Source: Ulota crispa
Lineage: Eukaryota > Streptophyta > Bryopsida > Orthotrichales > Orthotrichaceae
DNA length: 64,000 nt
Direction: 5' to 3'
Assembly (NCBI GenBank): GCA_963920765.1
Contig: OY987246.1
Coordinates: 14,194,868 to 14,258,867, forward strand
How positions within the stretch are numbered: position 1 is the first letter of the stretch; each line of letters opens with the position of its first letter. The notes under the pieces are model-generated. The model had not been told where the DNA came from. It worked only from the letters and a program-made list of their open reading frames with translations, and searched no databases. The position numbers and the translations under genes were made by a program. Below, piece after piece: positions 11,943-22,938 of the stretch.

Positions 11943-12057
11943 GTGTAAGAGGTCTACTACATGGGAAGAGTAAAGTGTGGGAGGCACATGAGAACAATAA
12001 GGTGTGGGAGGCTTACTGCATGAGCGGAATAAGGTGTAGGAGGCCTACTGCAAGGCA
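11943..12057. repeat. Four imperfect ~30 bp tandem repeats in promoter
   Basis: Units begin at about 11943, 11974, 12001 and 12033. They share GTGTGGGAGGC or GTGTAGGAGGC (with variants) followed by TACTGCATG and AATAA-like text. The array lies directly upstream of the TATA box and could be a cluster of transcription-factor sites. Confidence 0.65.
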
Positions 12058-12718
12058 GTTTGTTTTTAGGTAAATAATATGTGCTAGTACTTTGCTTATA
12101 CTTGGCTAATGTTAGTCATATATTGAATCATTCTGACCAGTGAAGACATTTTCTCTGAGATGACATATTCATCATATAATTCCTAGTCGCAGTCAAAATC
12201 AATTTTTTTAAGCAAGATTTATATCTATTTTGGCACTATGTGCATAAGTCATTTTGCTTCTATTAGCTCTTGCTGCAGCTAGCAATTCTAAATAACTAAA
12301 TTATAATTAGCATAATTAGATCTAGCATTATTTAGTTACAAATGTCTTTCAAAATTTGTAGATTTTGTTTGAGTAATTTTGAGATTCAATTATACTAGAA
12401 CCATCATGTGCTGTATGTATGAATCAGATTGAGTTTAAAGTTTAATAGATGAAAAGTAAGTCCATCCATGCTTGGACGTCACGATTATTAAAAAACGTGT
12501 CTTTTACAAATCCATTATATAATTTTTTAAATTTCATTTAAAGTTTAATTTTTAATAAAAGTTATATAATATTTTAGGATCATTTACACAAGCACAAAAA
12601 TTACTGCTAGAAGTCAAATCTCATATATATAATTTTGAATATTCAAATTAGATTACATCGTTATCTAGATCAAATTTATTTTTATTAAAACTAAAGTTGT
12701 AAAAGAGTGATTTTTTTT

Positions 12719-13080
12719 TAAATGCCCTCATATTAAAAGTTAATTTATGATAATGTTTATAAAATGAAAATAGCATTGTAATGTAAATGACTAAATGTCT
12801 TTAAATAAATTTTTTTTATAGAAGAATGTCTTTTTATAATAATGATTTCATAGTCAAATTGTTTTGTGAGAATTATAGTCTCATAGTGGAAATGTCATGC
12901 TACAAGTTTATTCATGATAACATGTGCTTATGAAATGAAAACGACCTTGTAATATAAATGTCCTCAAATGAGATATACTTTATTGAAGAAATGTCATTTT
13001 AATAAAAATGCTCTCATTGTCATGTTGCAATTGTGATGAATATGGCTTTATAGTAAAATTGCCTTCATAACACAAGATCT
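12719..13080. repeat. Diverged tandem duplication, unit about 170 bp
   Basis: Blocks such as TTTATGATAA / TTCATGATAA, AAATGAAAATAG / AAATGAAAACGA and TTGTAATGTAAATG / TTGTAATATAAATG recur in the same order about 170 bp apart. Divergence is substantial, so the duplication is old. Confidence 0.45.
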
Positions 13081-13252
13081 TACGGCTTCATATGTCAATT
13101 TTTTTTTTTATATAAATTTGGTACTTGTACTAGAAATGGTTTTCTAATTTTGTTTAAAATCTAATTTATGCATTTAGGGGTTAAAACAACAAATACAAAA
13201 AATGATGATTTACATTTTTATTTAAAAATTTGGAAAATTTTGTTTATTTCAA

Positions 13253-13254
<2 letters not shown>

Positions 13255-13290
<36 letters not shown>
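13255..13290. repeat. Homopolymer tract T36
   Basis: An uninterrupted run of 36 T. It could be the poly(A) tail of a - strand retroposed element, but no retroposon body was recognised upstream, and it is a likely sequencing-error site. Confidence 0.9.
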
Positions 13291-14408
13291 CCAATTGTCT
13301 AGTCTAGTGACACTACAAGATTGGATCTTGTAGGATCTTGTAGTCTTATTTTATTTTATTTTATAAATAATGATCTATTGATATATTATAATTTTAAAAT
13401 ATTATTGAATACTTTGGTCAATGACAATATCTGTAAAAGTGTAATTATCAATTATATATGTGTTTAAATCATTTCTATTATAATATTGCGCAATTTTAAA
13501 AAAACTTATACAAATTATCAAATGTTGAATTTTTGTTCAATTAAGAGTAATTTCCTAGAAGTTCAAAAAATGCCTAAGACATTTAAGGGTTAGGATACAT
13601 GTCTCTGTAGCACCTCAATTGCATTGCAATGTTTATTTTTATTACATTTATTACATCAATGATTTCTCAAGAAATCACACAAAGTTGGAGCCGCGGTAGA
13701 GGAGCAATGAGCCGTGCACCACCAATGGTTGATGGTGCGCCGGTTGCATTAGCTTTGGCATCTATATATATTATAAGTTTAATTTAAAAAAAACTCAAAG
13801 CAACTTTTAGTTTCTCACATAATCACTCTTTGCGCTTCCTTGGTTGTTCTTCTCTTGCGTGATGATGCTCCACCCTTTCACTCTCAAAAACTAATTTAAT
13901 GGTTGTAATTCAAACCAACTACATGCAAAATACAAAGAATTATTTACAAGACAATATAATAAATTTATAAGGTACACATGCAAAAAAGAGAGTTAGTGAT
14001 TAGACTACAACAAAATTATAAAAATCCAAAAAAACATTAGTATAATTTGAGATTTGTGTTTAAATTCAACTGATCAACTTAAAGCAACAAATTGATTCAA
14101 TATTGTGATTATTAGTTTTAGTAGAGCAATTTAGTTCAAATTTACTTCAAAATTATTTATAAAGTAGATTTGTAATTAAATTATTAAAATTAGTTTATGA
14201 AACTTGGATTCCTTAACTATTTAGTTTCAAACAAATTACCATCACATTATCATTTGAAACTAAATACTAATTTTTAATACTTTTATAACAACATTGCAAG
14301 TCTAATAAGATTTCAATAAAATAAGTTTAACAACTAAATTAATAGGTCATTGATTATCAAGACTAATATAGCTTGAGAAGTTCTTTTGAGCAATATGGGA
14401 GTTTGTCC

Positions 14409-14776
14409 TTAACCCCTAAACATTGAGGAGGACAAAAAATGTTCTCTAACTTTGAAAAAATATTCTATGTTACAGAAAAAAGTGGTTTTTCATCTAATTT
14501 TTTTTAGAAGTGATCATAAACACATGGTCCATCATGGTAGGCAAAAAATTATCTCATTAGATGCATTCATGATTTTAGGCAACTTAAATTGTGATAAGAT
14601 CCAGAAACACGGTGTTAAGTCTCAAGCTACCCTTCTTGCAATTTTCATGAAGGCACCATGCACTATTGACTTTTACAATTTAAAAAAATATTATTATATT
14701 TGCTAGGCACTGAGATAAATTGTGAAAGTACTATAGCTGGGCTGGTCACGATGACCAACCCAACATTAAGGGTTAA
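14409..14776 (+). mobile_element. TTAA-flanked MITE, family J, copy J1
   Basis: 368 bp, bounded by TTAA at 14409-14412 (TTAACCCCTAAACATTGAGG) and 14773-14776 (CATTAAGGGTTAA). The interior includes TTTTTCATCTAATTTTTTTT, CACATGGTCCATCAT and CACCATGCACTATTGAC. These are shared with J2 (27774), J3 (44741) and, more distantly, J4 (45209). Reading frames are disrupted in the other copies, so it is non-coding. Confidence 0.8.
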
Positions 14777-17390
14777 GCTTCTCTAAGGCAACCTCAAAAA
14801 AAGAAGTTAATGATTGTAGTTGCTTTCTCAAGTTTTTTAATTCCTTTTGCAAGTACAAATACCGTCACCTTTGTCTTGAATTAAAATGCATGTTGTTTAT
14901 AGTTGAAAGAAGTACCAGTACATCTTGAGCTTCAACTAATATGTTGGTTTGCTGAGCAAAGCTAATTAGCTCACTAGGCAGTATGTGAGCAATTGAAGGT
15001 TGTTTTTCAACAAGTTGTGAGTATCTTGTTGCCTCTTCTAAAATTGAGATTACAACATGTCATGAATGGGAACTTAGTGCACTATGTCAATATAAATGGG
15101 AAGAAACAACATATCTATGTAAATGAAAGGGCCATCCAGCTTGCCTATTGGATATCTTGCCAATGCCTTTATTCTTGTTAAAGAGGTTTATACAAACTTG
15201 CTTTGGTCCAGGTGGAGTTGCTTGACTTCATCTAGGAGCCATTTTGGTCTACAAACACAAAAGCACAATCTCAAAAATAAAGAAGAAAACAAGGAAGAAA
15301 AACATGATTGTAATAGTTCAAAAAAACTATTGTTTAATTTCAAATTTTCAAAATTAGAAACCATAACTAATGTGATTTACATAGTAATCTAGTATTCTTT
15401 ATTGTAGAGAGCATTGATTAGCCACTATATGACGCATATGAAGGGTATACTACTTCATTTGTTTACGTTGGACCACCATGGCTCTCTAATGTTTGTATTT
15501 ACTTACCACAAGCAATTGGTATGAGAACAACAATGAGCTAGCATGTCCAAAAGAATTCAAAAAGTAAACCTCTTCCTTTCATGAAAAGACAAAGAATCAC
15601 TATATCTGTTGTTAAATTTACTCATTTTCAATGACCTTCCCACAAGCTAAGAAACTCCAAGTACAAATTTTGACACACTTAAACACAATAAATATCTAGT
15701 GTCTTCCTCAAGCACACCTTTGATCATCACAAAATTCAAACTACACCACACCATGTGGTAGGCAAATTGGCAAAAACAATACCAAAATAGCTACTAGAAA
15801 TAGCAGTAAGCGATTGCACTCACTAGCAAACCCTTATGCAAAAACAATACCATAAATGATCAAGAACTCTAGAGACTTCAAATGACATGATTTTCACATA
15901 GGAATTTTATTAGAAGTAAGTAGAATAGGTATGAATTAAAAAAAAGTGATAAAAAAAGCCAAAGGCAAGTCCAAAAATTGATGTACCTTGCTGTTGTCAC
16001 TACGCGCAGCCAAAACTAGAAGCTCTCAAAAAAGGAGTGAGAGTTGGCAAAACACGGTGACAGTGTGGAGAGGAGACTTCTTGGACCCCTCACTAGGATT
16101 AAGGTTGCTATCTGTGAGATTTGTGCCGGTCTTTAGTTGAGGCTTATACCTTGTTTAGACTTGGATGAAAGCAAAAGACCACATGGACAATCTTGGAGAT
16201 TGAGATTAACACCCGCAATTGTTTTTGCTTAATAATGAGTAAGGGGATCTTTTTGGTTCTTGATAGCTTTGTTTTAAGGTTTTGGTTCTGCAAACAATTT
16301 TGGATAGGGTTAAATGTGATGTAATTTGAATTTGCACATAGTATTGAGAAGGAGGTGATGCGTAAGAAGCATGCAAATGAGGAGGGAAGTGCAAATGAGG
16401 AGATCATTTACAAGATCAATATGCTTGCTAATCAGTAAGTATTTGGAAGCTTTCAAGATCAATCTATTTTTGATTATTGCATCAGATTATTTCAAATACT
16501 TGGACTTGTAGTGAGCATATGAAATCCATTGTGAAGAGACTTCCTTTTGTTTGGAAAATCCTTGGTAAATCCAAAGTGGTACCTTGAGTCTTGTTGAATG
16601 CTTTTAATTGCCTAAAAATCCCAGATAGGGATGTCTTTTTTATTGTTATGATCATTTTTGGTATAATGACTCTAATTGCAAGGATTTGGAGGCAAAATAT
16701 GGAATGCCAATTGCCCTTGACTACTCCAAGGCAACCAATGAAAGTGTGACCATGCAATGGAGTATGTTGTAAGGAGTACTGTGTTAACATGTTAGTGACT
16801 TTGTGTTTGGATTCTCATGCAATATACCATTTAATTTAAGATCTTAGAATATTGCAATTGACTATTGTCAAAATTTGTATATGATAAACCTATATGACTA
16901 AGTTACGCTAGTCATTTTGGACAAGATTGCTATGTAGAAAAATAGATTAGGGATATCAAAAGCCTCGTTGGTTTATTTTTTCACAAAAAGAGGCATTGAC
17001 TAAATTATTTGTGTTCTTATTAGATTGGATTTTAGTACTCTTGTTGGTTTTTCTTTTCATGTGAAGACCCAAACTAATTTCTCTAATATCAACTATTTTT
17101 TTTAGTGTTTTTAAAGCATGACGTTGAATTCTTATAAACAAAGTATTGGAAATTTGTTGTGGTCAACTAAAGTGATGGGATTGAAGGTGTAAACAAAGTG
17201 GACAAAACTAAAGGAAAAGACATATTGGATAGAGTTCAATGAATAGAGGCAGCCAACCTTAAATGATAAGACATACTTGACATGGATGACATAGCTTGGG
17301 ATAGATAAAGCACACAAAGTTAATGGATACCCATAGATGGCAAGCACACTTAAGAAACATACATGACATAGTCAATATAGCTAAATAATA
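14777..17390. other. Intergenic DNA without recognised genes
   Basis: Several short frames occur (for example 14993-15392 + and 16144-16407 -) but none has a recognisable domain or coherent splice pattern. A less AT-rich patch at about 15.95-16.15 kb has no identifiable product. Confidence 0.45.
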
Positions 17391-17963
17391 CTTCCTATGT
17401 CCCAATATAAAACTCCAAAAAACTTCTCCATGAGGGATTAATTGTATTTTTAGTTGTTATACTAGTGACACATGCATTCTAGGATAAATATACCACCTAC
17501 CAAATATTTGCAAAATCTCAAGTTTTTATATTGCCATTTAGACACCCAAATTCCATGCAAAAAGTACCATATTTGTACATAGTTTGTGAAAGCTAACGGC
17601 TCCTCATTATTTTAGTCTTTGTACTTATGACACATGCATTCTAGAATCAATATACCATCTACCATATGTGTGAAAAATCAGTAGCTTTGATGTTGCCGTT
17701 TGGGCACCCAAATTCCATGCAAAAAGTACCATGTTTGTACATGTTGCTAGCTCCTCATTATTGATGATTCAAAGATTAGTAGCAACAATGGTACCTTGTA
17801 TGGGCATTGTTAGAAGAGGAATGCTCTTTAATTGCTTAACTTACCCTCATGAGATCATTGGACATGACAAACGCTTTCTCAACAATTGAACTTAGGAAAA
17901 GGGAGCTTTTTAGTAAGACAAGAACTATGCCTAATTTGGAACTTTATATTGGGACAGAGGGAG
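17391..17963. mobile_element. Stowaway-like MITE with internal duplication
   Basis: TA-flanked (17389-17390 and 17964-17965), with termini CTTCCTATGTCCCAATATAAA and the complement of TTTATATTGGGACAGAGGGAG. This is the Stowaway (Tc1/mariner) signature CTCCCTCCGTCCC with small changes. Inside, a unit of about 160 bp is repeated: GACACATGCATTCTAG recurs from about 17467 to 17629, and CAAATTCCATGCAAAAAGTA and GCTCCTCATTATT also recur. Confidence 0.8.
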
Positions 17964-19001
17964 TATACAATTGAAACAATATACATGATTGAACCAAGGT
18001 AAAGTAGTACAGTAGTGCCTCCCTAAGATGAACCTTTGTAAGGAAAAACGCTTGGCTAAAATGAAGTAAATGACTGTCCTTGGTGGTTGGGGAGTTACAA
18101 AAGCTTGTTTAGTTACAATGAATGTTTTCCTTACATGAAAGGAATATGCTGTTTGGATACCTTCATCATATCCAAGCACTCTTGTATACATGACATGTAA
18201 CACAGAGTTAAAGATCAGTACTATGTCATACCCCTTTTTTCTATAGCACAAGAGTGCCTATTACACTACAATCAGGCATTGAGCATCTCCAAAATAAGTT
18301 GTTAAATGCTACAACAAAAAATTGTTCAAAATGAACCAATTTGGAACATGCTCAAACAATATTGATGAGACATATGAACAAAATAATAGAAGGTTTGTGT
18401 ACAAAGTACTAGGTCCTACATTTATGGTTTTAGAAATAATGTTTTAACATATTTACATTGTAACATTCTCTTATGTGAGTTGTCATGGTCTATTACATTA
18501 AAAAATTGTGTGAGATTTTCTTTCACAAAAATTATGATGAATTGGCTTATTTTTTTATCCAGCTCTCTATAAAATTTACCACCGCTATATTGTTGTAATT
18601 TTTCTCACATGAATTTTACCTAGCATCATATTCTTTAAATGGCCCATAGAATTTACCAAGGAAATACATGTTTAGATTCAGTTCTTTTGCAAATGGACAG
18701 ATTTAGAGACACAATTAGCAACCACAAACTTGAGATGAAATGTAGCTGTAAAAGACAACAAAATTTAGAATGACACACATGCCACCACAGAATTGTGAAT
18801 AACACTTCTACATCAATAGTGGTAATTAAGTACAAGTGAATACATTCACACAAATCTCACTCCCATGCCATAATCTTAAGTTCTAATTCGGACAAAAAAT
18901 GAAAGCAATAACCAAAGTTTGTAGCATGCCTTTCCGTTACTCAAGGACAGAGATTCAAAGAACATCAAAGAACATAACAACAAAATCAAAATACAAAAAG
19001 G
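17964..19001. other. Intergenic DNA, no gene seen
   Basis: The - strand frame at 17964-18251 and that at 18653-18853 have no recognised motifs. No element was delimited. Confidence 0.4.
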
Positions 19002-19415
19002 TTAACCCATTAAGGTCTAATCGACCAATTCCTGGTCAATTTTGACTCTTTTTAGTTTGTAGAGAGAGCATGTCAAGGAATTTGATGACGTGGCAAAGGG
19101 GACAGGTCTAGGGAATTGGAAAGTGTAGAGTTTAGGACAATAATCAAGCCAATCTGAGGTGGCACGTGGCTAGAGGGTTGAAAAAACTAAAAAAGTATCG
19201 GCTGAAAACACACCAATAAATGCAAAAAGATGACCATAACAACTAAAGAGTGAGTATAATTCATGATGCATAACACTTAACCTTGCAAAATACTTCCATT
19301 TGTACAGTCACATATGTGATAGACATCTATATTCAATAATTTTAAAATTTTGCCCAAATGGCCATACCAAGGATTGCCCGCCCCAAGAATCAACCACGGA
19401 CCCTTAATGGGTTAA
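19002..19415. mobile_element. TTAA-flanked MITE M
   Basis: 414 bp with TTAA at 19002-19005 and 19412-19415. The terminal inverted repeats are TTAACCCATTAAGGTC on the left and the complement of GACCCTTAATGGGTTAA on the right. It is a single copy in this window and non-coding. Confidence 0.75.
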
Positions 19416-19543
19416 CTTTAACAACTTGACAGCGTTTACAACGCAAATGTCAAACCAATCATTAAAAGCCTTATATTTCATCAGGAGTGTTATACAAACA
19501 TGTCCCAAATCTGCTTGTGTTTAAGGTTACAATAGACACTAAA

Positions 19544-19664
19544 GGTATGTTCACACTTGGTGCTAGGAAAGATATTAGCAATATGAATGTAGTTTCAAGA
19601 TGTGTCCGGACGCATGTAATTTTCCTCCGCTACTACCACTCTTAATACCAAGTGTGAACATACC
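19544..19664. mobile_element. Small foldback MITE N1
   Basis: About 121 bp with inverted ends: GGTATGTTCACACTTGGT on the left and ACCAAGTGTGAACATACC on the right. Related copies are N2 (60711-60828) and a partial copy at 61313-61380; GATATTAGCAATATGAATGT is shared with N2. Confidence 0.7.
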
Positions 19665-19689
19665 CTAAGCATCTACAACTGTCCTCCTA

Positions 19690-20004
19690 TCACTCAATAC
19701 AACTCTCCAACAATATCTCAAAAACAAACACTCCGGATTTTCTATTACTTCCCCGAAAAAAAAGAGCCTCTAACACATCATGGCTGCAACCCCTGCTCTT
19801 GCATAAAAACCAGAAAGTAGCACTCAAAAAATCAATACTCAACTTAACATCTTCTGAGTATATGAGAGCCTGACAAGAAGCAATCTGAACCACAAACGTT
19901 ACAACCTCTTCTACCACACCCCTTTCAAACCAAGCACTATAAATGGCCATGTATGGCGTAATACCTCTAAGAAATCGATGCGCCTCCACAAAGTTGGTGC
20001 TTGC
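19690..20004 (-). CDS. Hypothetical protein, last exon only
   Basis: A 104-codon open frame that begins after a good acceptor (polypyrimidine stretch then CGACAG at about 20010) and ends with a stop at 19690-19692. The peptide is helix-like: FLRGITPYMAIYSAWFERG, then VVEEVVTFVVQIASCQALIY, and a SIDFLSATFWFLCKSRGCS stretch. I do not recognise the family; the heptad-like hydrophobic pattern might suit an ARM/HEAT-like protein, which is only a guess. Upstream exons should lie at 20.0-20.7 kb on the - strand in GC-rich DNA, but I could not join them confidently. It is co-oriented with and downstream of the PTB gene. It is not part of the duplicated arm. Confidence 0.4.
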   Translation of the reverse strand, partial: ASTNFVEAHRFLRGITPYMAIYSAWFERGVVEEVVTFVVQIASCQALIYSEDVKLSIDFLSATFWFLCKSRGCSHDVLEALFFRGSNRKSGVFVFEILLESCIE

Positions 20005-20702
20005 CTGTCGATAGAAGCAACAATACTAAGACTTTCATCCCCACAAGCTTTTATTGCCTCGGCTCTCGTCACTTTCGCAGTGCTGAAATTAAAATGTGGA
20101 AGAAGAGAAATCGAGCGACAAACTATCGTGTTTAGAAGATGAATTGAAAATGCAGGTGTACACTATTGTGGCATCCTCCCCCCTATACAATGCCCCAGAG
20201 GTCATACAAAAGGATGCACTACCCCAAACCACGAGTCAAAGAGAAAGTCCTGCACCTCGGGAGGCTCTCTCGACGGCCTCTTGACCCGAATTTAAGGAAG
20301 GCCTCACGTCCCGCTCACGCAGTTAAAACCTTTTCCACGCCCAGTTCGCAGATCGCACTTGCCTTGCCCAAAACCAGAAAACAGGAACTACACCAGCACT
20401 CGGCTCACCGCCGAATCGACCAAACTCGCCACCGTTAGTAGGTGTCGTGAATCCCCTGCCGTGACGAACTCGCCCCGAGTCCACAAAAGCGTCGCACAGC
20501 GAATGACCATACCAGTCACCGGGGGTTCCAACGTCTCCATCCCGTAAGAGCTTTAGCGTGCTCTACATCCCCAGCCGCGAACCATGCAATCGAAGCCTCC
20601 GCAGCTAACCATTCCTAAACTATTTCAAAACAACTGTCAACACCACCCCCTCCTAGATGATGTGTCCTCTCCCTCTGCCTCGCTCACCATCAGCCGCCCA
20701 CA
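20005..20702. other. GC-rich DNA between PTB 3' end and hypothetical exon
   Basis: This stretch is clearly GC-richer than the loop to its left and probably carries upstream exons and the promoter of the hypothetical - strand gene. Candidate coding text on the - strand occurs at 20.35-20.51 kb (for example CATLLWTRGEFVTAGDS) with a possible GTGAGC donor, but no complete model was reached. Confidence 0.35.
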
Positions 20703-22938
20703 GGTGTCACCATCACTGCCACCGAGAGAGAAAACACCACTGCATCACCGACAATTACCTCACCATAACCAAAACCATTACCAGACCACCACCAACCATG
20801 CGGGGCCATCCAAGGGCCTCCCCGTTTCGCAACCGCACTTCCGCCAAAACCCCGTCCCCTCCGCCCAGCCCACCACCGGCACTCACTCACTTGCCGTAGG
20901 CGTTCAATAATCATATGCCATTAAATCAGAACGACACCAGACACGCAATCGACCCGTTCCTTGCTGGTACACACTCTTCCAACCTACAAAATTGTGGCCT
21001 CCGCTCCGCTCCACTCCACTCCTACGCAGCTACCTACAGCTAAACTACGCCTACACCGATGCCAGCTTCGAGAACGCCAGCCGGATCGTGTTGCTCTGCA
21101 GCTGGCTCGCGTGCTTGCACACCAGCGCCTCCGTCGCCTGCTCCTCGCTCTCGAACAGCACCAACCCCTGCTTCTTGCCGTTCGACTCGAATATCTTCGC
21201 GTTCACCACCGTCCCGTGCGCCGACAGGTGACCCGTGATGTCTTCCACCGCCACGTCTGCTGGCAGGCTCGACACGTGGATCATCTTCGTCGGCGCGCAG
21301 CAGTACCGGTAGTTCTTCGCGGCGTTCCGGTTGAACCGGTTCAGAGGAGACGACGAGAAATCCGACGTGTCCGGCGACGGGTTGATCTGCGCGTGCTTCG
21401 AAAAGTTCACGTCCATCCGTTTCCCGAACAGCGTCACGCCCTGCACTCCCCCAACCACCACCACCACCGCCAATCACCATCCGCAACCTCCCATCACCTC
21501 CCAAACACCACGCTCAAAAACACCACGCTCACTCCCATCACCCCCGACACACCACGCTCAAAAACGCTTCCCACAGGCTTACGCACCTTCAGGTAGTTGA
21601 ACGCCAGCTCCGCTTGGAACCCGTCCCCCATCTGGATGAGAGCGTGATCCGGCTTATTGTGAAGGATCTTGATCCGCACGATGTTCCCGTAGTTCGAGAA
21701 CAGGTTGAACAGCTTGTCCGCCTCGATCTTCTGCGCAAAGTGCCCACCCATCCCAGTCACCTCCGCCGCCACCAAAAACCATCTCCAAACTGCCCAAACT
21801 TGCACGTCTCGTCACTCCACCGACGGGCCAAGCTAACCTACTCCGCCGATTCAAGCCGGCTCAAGAAAACTCACCTCTGGCACCAGATTGGATACCAGCA
21901 GCGTGCTCCTGTCGTTCGTGCCCGTGATCCCCGGAGGAAGCACGCCACCGAACGCCGCCGCCGCCGCAGACGCCCCGCCCATCGGAACCTGCAACAAAAC
22001 AACATCAGTGCGCCTGCCTCAGACATGACACCGCGTCCCCATCCACCACACCGCAACCATTGCGCACCCAACTCCAAAACGACCACTGTGTCCACTCTGC
22101 TCACGCTCGTTGCCCCGTACCTGGTACGAGTTCATGCCGAGCGAAGGATGGCCTCCCGACTGCTGAAACCCGCCTGCTCCACAAAACACCCAACTCAGAC
22201 CACCGTGCATCAACCCAAATAAAGCCCCCACAAACGGACCACAACCACGCGCGGTTCTCAGTGCCGCTAAGACGGCAAATTACGTGCAGTGCGTACCAGG
22301 CCTCGGTCCACCCGCCTGCATGTTGTATATGTTGCCACCCTCTCCGAAAAGCGAAGACTGCACCAACAAACACCCCCACCAGTTAGACATGCCCACACCG
22401 CCAACCACCACAGCCTGCCATCGCTGCGCCAAGCCAACCCCACACGACCAACGCTCCTTCACCAGCGCTTCCGTGCAATCCTAAACCGCATGCCACGGGG
22501 CTGCCAAACGCACACCGCCGCCGCGCCTCCAACCGACCTCCTTTCACACTCCATACCTCACAGCTCGCTCTCTACAGCATATTTCACCCTACCGCATGAC
22601 CACACCCGCAACTGCAAATCAAATCGGCGCCCGCAACACATGACTGCGGCGTACCATGATGTTGTTCCCGGGATTTCCCGGCCGTGACTGCTCCGACGGC
22701 AACGCCGCGTTCGTGAAGTCCCTGCATTCCAACCCTCCACAAGCTTTAGCCTTCACATCACGCCCGTCCCCCGCACCATGCCCACGCCACACCCGCGCGC
22801 CTACGCGGCTGCACTACCCACGGCGCCGCAACAGCGCCTGTCCCTCGCGACACTGCACTCTCGTAAACCTCCTACAGCCCCCCTATCACTAAGCGTTTCT
22901 GGACGTATCCAAGCCCGCACGTCTCCGGAAGCCCAAGC
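20703..22938. repeat. Right arm of the large inverted repeat
   Basis: Reverse complement of 1-2236, collinear with constant coordinate sum 22939 and no visible difference. It contains PTB exons 10-15 and about 350 bp of 3' flank. The outer end at 22938 is set only by the window edge, falling in a PTB intron, so the true extent is unknown. Confidence 0.95.

Larger units (their letters stand above)
12058..14408. other. AT-rich intergenic DNA
   Basis: No gene is supported. It contains a diverged tandem duplication (12719-13080), a T36 tract and, at about 13690-13750, an isolated GC-rich patch with a hairpin (GTGCACCACCA ... TGATGGTGCGCC). The remainder is AT-rich without delimited elements. Confidence 0.5.

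Noticed and set aside
13681..13760. GC-rich hairpin patch as a tRNA or other structured RNA gene
   Set aside because: It has no cloverleaf, A/B box or known RNA motif; only a short stem is visible.
14452..14706. Similar short peptides encoded in J1 and J3
   Set aside because: The resemblance follows from DNA similarity between the MITE copies; the frame is broken by stops and indels in J2 and J4, so no coding constraint is visible.
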